This document shows, piece by piece, positions 6,887-11,081 of a stretch of 11,081 nt of DNA. Positions within the stretch are counted from its first letter, which is position 1. The number at the start of each line of letters is the position of its first letter. The stretch comes from UBA5336 sp039034035 (GTDB lineage: Bacteria > Pseudomonadota > Alphaproteobacteria > Caulobacterales > Hyphomonadaceae), in NCBI GenBank assembly GCA_039034035.1, contig JBCCBN010000098.1, forward strand, positions 1 through 11,081, read 5' to 3'. The position numbers and the translations under genes are program-made. The notes under the pieces were generated by a model. That model worked only from the letters and a program-made list of their open reading frames with translations. It was not told the DNA's origin and searched no databases.

Positions 6887-7354
6887 ATGACCGTGCAGCA
6901 AACCTATGCCGCCCTCAGGGCCGAGATCGTGAGCGTCGTCGCCGGGGAAAGCTACATCCCCGCCCGCTACGCCACCGCTGCCTGCCTGCTTGCCGAAGCG
7001 TTCCGCCCCCGCTTCTTCTGGACCGGCTTCTATGTGGTCGACCCCGAAAAGCCCGATGAGCTTGTAGTCGGCCCTTACCAGGGCACGCTGGGCTGCCTGC
7101 GGATCCCGTTCGGCAAGGGCGTCTGCGGCACCGTCGCTGCCTCCCGCGAGACGCTCATCGTCCCCGACGTGCACGCCTTCCCCGGCCACATCGCCTGCGA
7201 CAGCGCCACCAATTCCGAAATCGTCGTGCCGGTATTCGACCAGGCCGGCACCCTCGCCGCCGTGCTCGACGTGGACTCCACACAACCGGACGCCTTCAAC
7301 ACCGATGACCAGGCCGGCCTCGAAGCCATCTGCGCCATCCTGCTCACCGCCTGA
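6887..7354 (+). CDS. msrC: Free methionine-(R)-sulfoxide reductase (fRMsr, GAF domain)
   Basis: 155 residues forming a single GAF domain. The enzyme reduces free methionine-(R)-sulfoxide to methionine, with electrons from thioredoxin, and protects against oxidative damage. The family signature is GTLGCLRIPFGKGVCGT. Three cysteines, C70, C80 and C104 (HIACDSATNSEIVVPV), are spaced 10 and 24 residues apart. This matches Cys84, Cys94 and Cys118 of E. coli YebR/MsrC as I remember them, so the catalytic set is complete. The aromatic FFWTGFYVV lines the ligand pocket in relatives. The ATG at 6887 is chosen because the family begins there; the open frame extends to 6758 but that part has no similarity and overlaps the divergent promoter. 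The gene ends in TGA at 7352-7354, touching the stop codon of the convergent DUF1330 gene. Confidence 0.93.
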   Translation: MTVQQTYAALRAEIVSVVAGESYIPARYATAACLLAEAFRPRFFWTGFYVVDPEKPDELVVGPYQGTLGCLRIPFGKGVCGTVAASRETLIVPDVHAFPGHIACDSATNSEIVVPVFDQAGTLAAVLDVDSTQPDAFNTDDQAGLEAICAILLTA

Positions 7355-7783
7355 TCAGCCCGGCTGCCGCTCCCCATGCAGCCAGACCGGCCGCGTCACC
7401 AGCAATTCCTGGCACAACAGGCCCGCATCCCGGTGCCGGCTCATCGCCTTGTAGCCGGTATGGTTCAGCGTCGCGATAAAGGCCTGCCGGCTCGGAAAGC
7501 TGTTCACCAGCACCCCGTCCCAATCTCCGCCGCCAATGAAATACCGCTCCACTGACGCGAGAAGGCTCGTCGTCCCGCCCACTTCCGCCGCCGCCGCCGT
7601 GAACGCTTCCGAATAGCGCACATAAGCCTCCTGGCCGCTGATCGCCTCGCCGAATTCAGGGTCGTCGGGCCGGTATTCCGCCGTCACCCGGAACTTCAGC
7701 AGGTTCACCTGCGACACCGGCCCATCATGGGGATCATCCCGAAACGCGCGGAACTGGACTGCAGTCGGTTGGAATGCGGGCAT
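7355..7783 (-). CDS. DUF1330 family protein
   Basis: 142 residues with a dimeric alpha-beta (ferredoxin-like) barrel pattern: VSQVNLLKFR near the start, a helical GQEAYVRYSEAFTAAAAEVGG segment, SVERYFIGGGDWDGVLVNSFPSRQAF, and a last strand with LLVTRPVW. DUF1330 proteins are small soluble proteins of unknown function, related in fold to NIPSNAP/EthD and antibiotic monooxygenase-like barrels; no catalytic residue can be named. The ATG at 7783 has a strong AGGAGG-type ribosome binding site just upstream (7787-7797). The gene follows the DPP IV gene on the same strand after 50 bp and may be co-transcribed with it. Its stop codon directly abuts that of msrC, leaving no room for a terminator between them. 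Confidence 0.88.
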   Translation of the reverse strand: MPAFQPTAVQFRAFRDDPHDGPVSQVNLLKFRVTAEYRPDDPEFGEAISGQEAYVRYSEAFTAAAAEVGGTTSLLASVERYFIGGGDWDGVLVNSFPSRQAFIATLNHTGYKAMSRHRDAGLLCQELLVTRPVWLHGERQPG

Positions 7784-7833
7784 GGAACGCTCCTCCTCTT
7801 GTGGCCTATCGCTTGGCGCCCAGCGCTTCGGGC

Positions 7834-10182
7834 CTATTCGGTATCCGGCATCAGGTGCCGGTCCAGGAACGCCATCCGCGTTTGCATCAGATGCACCCGC
7901 GTCGCCTCGCCCTGAATGCCGTGCCGCTTGCCAGGATAGGTCATCAGCTCGAACGGCAAGGCCCGGTCCTGCATCTCCGCCATCAGCCGCGTGGAATTGT
8001 CGAACGTCACATTGTCATCAGCCATGCCATGGACCAGCAATAGCGGCGCCAACTTCCCCTCCCACCGGTCCAGATGATGGAACACCGATGACCGGTCATA
8101 ACCCTCCGGATTGTCCTGCGGCCGGTCCATATAGCGCTCGGTGTAGGCGGTGTCATACAGCGCCCAATCGGTCACCGGCGCCACTGCCACACCCGCCGCA
8201 AACGTCCCCTCCGGCGCCTGAAGCATCGCCATCAGCGTCATATACCCGCCATAGCTCCAGCCCTGGATCGCGATCCGCTCGGGATCAACAAAGGCCTGCG
8301 CCTTCAGCCAATCCACCCCCACAAGCTGGTCGCGCACCTCCGGGATGCCCATCTGGCGATAGATCACATCCTCGAACGCCTTGCCCCGGTTCGCGCTGCC
8401 GCGATTGTCCAGCCGGAACACGATATAGCCCCGATGGGTATAGAACTGGTCAGCCATCCGCTCCCAGTCCCGGGTCACCGTCTGCGCATGGGGCCCGCCA
8501 TACACATCGACGATCACCGGATAGGTCCGCGCCGGATCGAAATCCGGCGGCGTCTGGATCGAATAGTGGAGCGTCTGCCCATCCTCCGCCGCCAGCGTCC
8601 CATATGTCGGCACGGTGTGGCTTTCCAGATAAGGCGCGTAGGGATGATCCCCATCCAGCGCATTCTCCTCGATCCACGCAATCAGCGATCCATCAGCCCG
8701 GTAAAGCCCCGTTTGCGGCGGCTGGTCCGGGCTGGAACCCGTGCCGACAAAGCTCTTGCCATCCGGCGCCATCGCCACAGACCAGGACAGCCCCGCCTCG
8801 GTCACCCGGACCGGCCGGTCGCCTTTCCGCATCCGGTAGAGGTGCCGCTCCAGCGGCGTGTCCGCATATCCCGTGAAAAACAGCTCCACATCTCCCGCAG
8901 GCGCCCCATTGCCGCCGGGGACCGGCACCACACCCAGCACTTGCGCCACATCCCACGGCCCAGCCGTCACCTGCCCCTCGACGGAGCCGAACTCGACCAC
9001 ATGGCGATGCCCGCTGGCTTCGCTGGTCGTGTAGTATCCGGCGCCTACCGGGGTGAAATCATGGCTGAGATTGACCCAGTTGGGCTGGGTTTCCACATGG
9101 ATTGTCTCGCCGCTGGTGGCGACCCCGCCCAACGAACCGCCAATCCTGTATCGCTCATAGCGGATCGATGTCTGGTCCCGCCCCACCGCTTGCACAATCA
9201 TCGCCTGCTCGCCGCCATGGCTGTGCCAGTTGACCCGCGCCAGATACTCCGGGGCCCCAGCACCATCGCCGCCAAACGCGCCAATCTCGACCGTTTCCCC
9301 CGTCTCCACATCCCGCACGAACAGCGACACCTGCGCGTTGGGCCGTCCGGCGCGCGGATAGCGCTGCTCGATCACGGTCGTCTCACCGGCGGCAATTTCA
9401 TAGCGCGGGACCACATCCACGCCGCTTTCATCCACCCGCGTATAGGCGAGATAGCGGTCATCGGAGCTCCACCAATATCCGGTATACCGGTCCAGCTCCT
9501 CCTGGGCCACGAACTCGGCCACGCCGTAGCGCACCGCCGCGTCCGGGTCGGCCTCTGGCGTCAACCGCGTCTCTGCGCCGGTTCCCAGATCAATCGCCCA
9601 CACTGCTTCATCGCGAATGAAGCTCACAAAGCGTCCGCCGGGTGAAACCTTGGCGTCATACTCAAATGCCCCCGTAATGGTCAGTTGCCGGACGGACGGC
9701 GCGGCCTCGCCACCCCCTGCGTCGCCGCCGGCAAGTGTCACCAGGTGCAAATCGCCCCCGATCGGCACCAGGATCGTATCCGCCGTCCCCCATTGATAGC
9801 TGACAATCCCGGAAAAGCCGGCAATCCGCTTGCGCTCCCTCAGCGCCTTTTCCTCTTCTGAAAGCGCCCCTTCATCGGGCGCCAGCAGGGCCGCATCCAC
9901 CAGCAGGGATGGCGCCCCCGTCGCTACGTCAAACTGCCACAAATCCAGCCGGGTCGCGTCGTCCTCGCGCCCCTTCAGAAAGGTCACCCGCCCGCCATCA
10001 GGCGAGAACTGCACCCCCCGCGGGCTCGGCCCTGACAGGCTGGGGCTGGCATAAAGCCGCTCGATGGAGAGCTTGGGCACATCGGGCATGGCAGCCTCTC
10101 TGGTCGGGGGTGCGGGATCGGGGCTCGCGGCCTGGCACGCCGAAAGGACGAGCGTGGCCAGGGTAGCAGGGAACATTTTCAT
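7834..10182 (-). CDS. Dipeptidyl-peptidase IV family lipoprotein (S9B serine peptidase)
   Basis: 782 residues, close to usual bacterial DPP IV size. DPP IV removes X-Pro or X-Ala dipeptides from peptide N termini, here presumably in the periplasm. The N terminus is a short lipoprotein signal with lipobox LSAC and acylated Cys16, then a proline-rich linker. The beta-propeller (about 40-510) contains VAQEELDRYTGYWWSSD at 225-240; the Glu pair 228/229 binds the free amino terminus and separates DPP IV from other S9 peptidases. The alpha/beta hydrolase domain has GWSYGGY (nucleophile Ser643), VHGMADDNV (Asp near 722) and YPGKRHG (His754), so the triad is complete. The ATG at 10182 is followed by another two codons on; neither has a clear ribosome binding site. 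The gene diverges from ftsK across 195 bp and precedes the DUF1330 gene. Confidence 0.96.
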   Translation of the reverse strand: MKMFPATLATLVLSACQAASPDPAPPTREAAMPDVPKLSIERLYASPSLSGPSPRGVQFSPDGGRVTFLKGREDDATRLDLWQFDVATGAPSLLVDAALLAPDEGALSEEEKALRERKRIAGFSGIVSYQWGTADTILVPIGGDLHLVTLAGGDAGGGEAAPSVRQLTITGAFEYDAKVSPGGRFVSFIRDEAVWAIDLGTGAETRLTPEADPDAAVRYGVAEFVAQEELDRYTGYWWSSDDRYLAYTRVDESGVDVVPRYEIAAGETTVIEQRYPRAGRPNAQVSLFVRDVETGETVEIGAFGGDGAGAPEYLARVNWHSHGGEQAMIVQAVGRDQTSIRYERYRIGGSLGGVATSGETIHVETQPNWVNLSHDFTPVGAGYYTTSEASGHRHVVEFGSVEGQVTAGPWDVAQVLGVVPVPGGNGAPAGDVELFFTGYADTPLERHLYRMRKGDRPVRVTEAGLSWSVAMAPDGKSFVGTGSSPDQPPQTGLYRADGSLIAWIEENALDGDHPYAPYLESHTVPTYGTLAAEDGQTLHYSIQTPPDFDPARTYPVIVDVYGGPHAQTVTRDWERMADQFYTHRGYIVFRLDNRGSANRGKAFEDVIYRQMGIPEVRDQLVGVDWLKAQAFVDPERIAIQGWSYGGYMTLMAMLQAPEGTFAAGVAVAPVTDWALYDTAYTERYMDRPQDNPEGYDRSSVFHHLDRWEGKLAPLLLVHGMADDNVTFDNSTRLMAEMQDRALPFELMTYPGKRHGIQGEATRVHLMQTRMAFLDRHLMPDTE

Positions 10183-10377
10183 GACTGCACCGTAACCCGT
10201 GGCGACGCAGGCGCAAGATTCCCGCGTCGGCGGCCCCCTCGAAACGGTTGGGGGAAACAGCCATGGGAAATGGTCGTGAAAACCGACCCTGCGAAACTTT
10301 GATGAAACTTGCGCGATTCACCTCCCGCTAACGCTTTTCTCACCAGCCATTAAGGCCTCGGCGCCTAGGATAGGCCA
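10183..10377. promoter_or_regulatory. Divergent intergenic region, DPP IV / ftsK
   Basis: These 195 bp should contain the DPP IV promoter (-) and the ftsK promoter (+). I find no convincing -35/-10 pair. Visible elements are two GANTC sites (GATTC at 10217-10221 and 10315-10319), the target of the alphaproteobacterial cell-cycle methylase CcrM; a C5/G5 inverted repeat (10234-10238 and 10250-10254); and the direct repeat listed separately. AGGATAGG (10367-10374) lies just before the ftsK ATG and can act as its ribosome binding site. Confidence 0.5.
10293..10310 (+). promoter_or_regulatory. Direct repeat GAAACTT-N4-GAAACTT, possible OmpR/PhoB-type operator
   Basis: Two identical heptamers, GAAACTT at 10293-10299 and 10304-10310, start 11 bp apart, about one helical turn. 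Heptamer direct repeats with 11-bp periodicity are the pattern bound by PhoB/OmpR-family response regulators. The site lies 68 bp upstream of the ftsK ATG and overlaps the likely promoter zone. The regulator is unknown and chance is possible. Confidence 0.35.
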
Positions 10378-10887
10378 ATGTCGCGTTCTGTAGAGTACCC
10401 CGCCTATGCCGACGGTGATCCCGCCGCCTATGGTCGCCCATCCGGCGGCGCCAGCGATCCCGTATGGCGCATCATCACCGGCACGGCTGCCTTTGGCGCT
10501 GGCGTGTTCATCTGCGGCAGCGTGGCGTCCTACGTGCCCACCGACCCCAGCCTCAACGCAGCCACAGGCCTGTCGGCGGAAAACCTGTTTGGCGCCGGCG
10601 GGGCGATCTTCGCCGATCTCGCACGCCAGACCCTGGGCTGGTCAAGCTGGGCCGGCGGCATTGGCCTGATGATCGTGCGTGCGTGCGTGCGTGCTTGCTT
10701 GCTTGCTTGCTTGGTTGCTTGCTGTCGATCGCTCGTTGGTGGGCAGAGCGGTCCTGCTTGTATGTCCAAAGAGAGAGAGGAAGCACGCATGGCAGGTCGA
10801 GTGGTACCACCAATCCGAACCCTGAGGACAACGCACAGAGCAACGCCTCCAGCCCACGTCCACTCTGTCCTAAGGGAGACTAAGTAG
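10378..10887 (+). CDS. ftsK: DNA translocase FtsK, N-terminal fragment reading into foreign sequence
   Basis: FtsK is the septal DNA pump that clears chromosome termini during division. The ATG at 10378 begins a protein whose residues about 27-98 match the FtsK N-terminal membrane domain. PVWRIITGTAAFGAGVFICG is the first helix, PTDPSLNAATG is the conserved loop, and a LFGAGGAIFADL segment leads to the WAGGIGLMIV helix. Similarity stops at about base 10673, where a CGTG/CTTG microsatellite begins. The remaining ~70 residues, to the TAG at 10885-10887, are repeat-encoded RACVRACLLACLVACC and then unrelated sequence. The three further helices, linker and motor domain expected of a protein of roughly 800 residues are absent. 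The fused tail is probably not biological. Confidence 0.8.
   Translation: MSRSVEYPAYADGDPAAYGRPSGGASDPVWRIITGTAAFGAGVFICGSVASYVPTDPSLNAATGLSAENLFGAGGAIFADLARQTLGWSSWAGGIGLMIVRACVRACLLACLVACCRSLVGGQSGPACMSKEREEARMAGRVVPPIRTLRTTHRATPPAHVHSVLRETK
10674..10721. repeat. Compound tetranucleotide microsatellite (CGTG)5(CTTG)5
   Basis: Five CGTG units (10674-10693) are followed directly by five CTTG units (10694-10713), one GTTG and one more CTTG: twelve four-base units in all. Such compound microsatellites are rare in compact alphaproteobacterial genomes and inside core genes, and common in eukaryotic noncoding DNA. The repeat starts exactly where FtsK similarity ends, so it marks the junction. Confidence 0.93.
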
Positions 10888-11081
10888 AGGGGAACTGCAG
10901 AGTCACCGATCTCTGTCGCGTGAAGCACAAGCGGGTAAGGAGGTGGATAATGGGATGCTGTCGACTTGCTTGGTGGAGGAGGGTTGTTCGACGTGTTGTT
11001 CGGTACAGATGAGAGACGTCGTCGCAAGTTGCTCGAAAGAACAACTTCAGCGCCGACGAACGGACGATGGCGGACTACGTC
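10722..11081. other. Foreign, eukaryote-like flank (no recognisable gene)
   Basis: About 360 bases with a different texture: G+C near 57% by my count against roughly two thirds in the bacterial part, a GAGAGAGAGG run (10771-10780), many TTG/GTTG stretches, and stops in all plus-strand frames. I recognise no bacterial gene, RNA or mobile-element end. The simplest reading is noncoding DNA from another genome, possibly a microalgal or other eukaryotic host, joined by assembly or by real integration. Confidence 0.6.
11013..11081 (+). other. Possible start of a coding exon at the right edge
   Basis: One plus-strand frame is open from after a TGA near 11010 to the window end. Its last 14 codons, from base 11040 (NNFSADERTMADYV), use G or C at 13 of 14 third positions, unlike the sequence before it. 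The bases before it, CTCGAAAG, would fit an AG splice acceptor. I do not recognise the protein. It could be an exon of the foreign genome, a short prokaryotic coding stretch, or chance. Confidence 0.25.

Noticed and set aside
7784..7833. GCCC-N8-GGGC hairpin after the DPP IV stop as a terminator
   Set aside because: The stem is four base pairs with no following T-run, too weak to support termination.
8434..9645. 403-codon open frame on the plus strand opposite the DPP IV gene
   Set aside because: It is rich in Arg, His, Pro and Gly and resembles no family I know. It lies antisense to a complete DPP IV gene with intact catalytic motifs, as expected for a GC-rich shadow frame. The 364-codon frame at 7782-8876 is rejected for the same reason.
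10234..10254. CCCCC/GGGGG hairpin in the DPP IV/ftsK gap as a terminator or riboswitch
   Set aside because: Five base pairs with an 11-base loop and no T-run, between divergent genes where a terminator is not expected; likely chance in GC-rich DNA.
10722..11081. Mobile element or phage integration at the ftsK junction
   Set aside because: No transposase or integrase similarity, terminal inverted repeats or target-site duplication is visible, and the left boundary is a microsatellite rather than an element end.

Overview
The window looks like one bacterial contig of about 10.7 kb. It is GC-rich (roughly two thirds G+C by eye), tightly packed, and encodes alphaproteobacterial-type proteins. 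My best guess is the Hyphomonadaceae/Caulobacterales or Sphingomonadales side of the class, but nothing here fixes the genus. Joined to its right end is about 0.4 kb of DNA with a different texture. Both ends of the bacterial part cut through genes: the C-terminal part of priA at base 1, and the N-terminal part of ftsK ending near base 10673.

Layout. 1-444 (+) is the end of the replication-restart helicase PriA. From 6751 down to 481 (-) runs a compact six-gene operon in the order DUF4129 protein, DUF4350 protein, MoxR-type AAA+ ATPase, DUF58 protein, SpoIIM/DUF95 membrane protein, RDD membrane protein. All junctions overlap or nearly touch, so translation is probably coupled. This is a known but poorly understood MoxR-centred membrane module. 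The inferred logic is that the AAA+ ATPase acts on the vWA-like DUF58 protein, and four membrane or exported partners form the envelope-facing part. A 135-bp divergent promoter region separates it from msrC (6887-7354, +), a free-methionine-(R)-sulfoxide reductase with all three expected cysteines. msrC abuts, stop codon to stop codon, a small DUF1330 protein (7783-7355, -). Upstream of that on the same strand lies a large lipoprotein dipeptidyl-peptidase IV (10182-7834, -). A 195-bp divergent intergenic region then leads to ftsK (10378, +).

Main points of interest. (1) ftsK stops resembling FtsK at about 10673, exactly where a CGTG/CTTG tetranucleotide microsatellite starts. The following ~400 bp is lower in GC and low in complexity, and its last ~45 bases look like the start of a coding exon. 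This suggests a bacterial-eukaryotic chimera (assembly artefact or true insertion), perhaps with a microalgal host. (2) The DUF4350 gene has a well-placed Shine-Dalgarno sequence and ATG, but a run of eight G just after that ATG puts it out of frame. This may be a sequencing error or a phase-variable switch. (3) The ftsK/DPP intergenic region holds a perfect 7-bp direct repeat with 11-bp periodicity, the spacing used by PhoB/OmpR-family regulators. (4) A 6-bp inverted repeat sits directly upstream of a TACAAT element in the MoxR-operon promoter region.

I see no rRNA, tRNA, CRISPR array, insertion sequence or phage gene. The long ORFs antisense to the real genes are GC-rich shadows.
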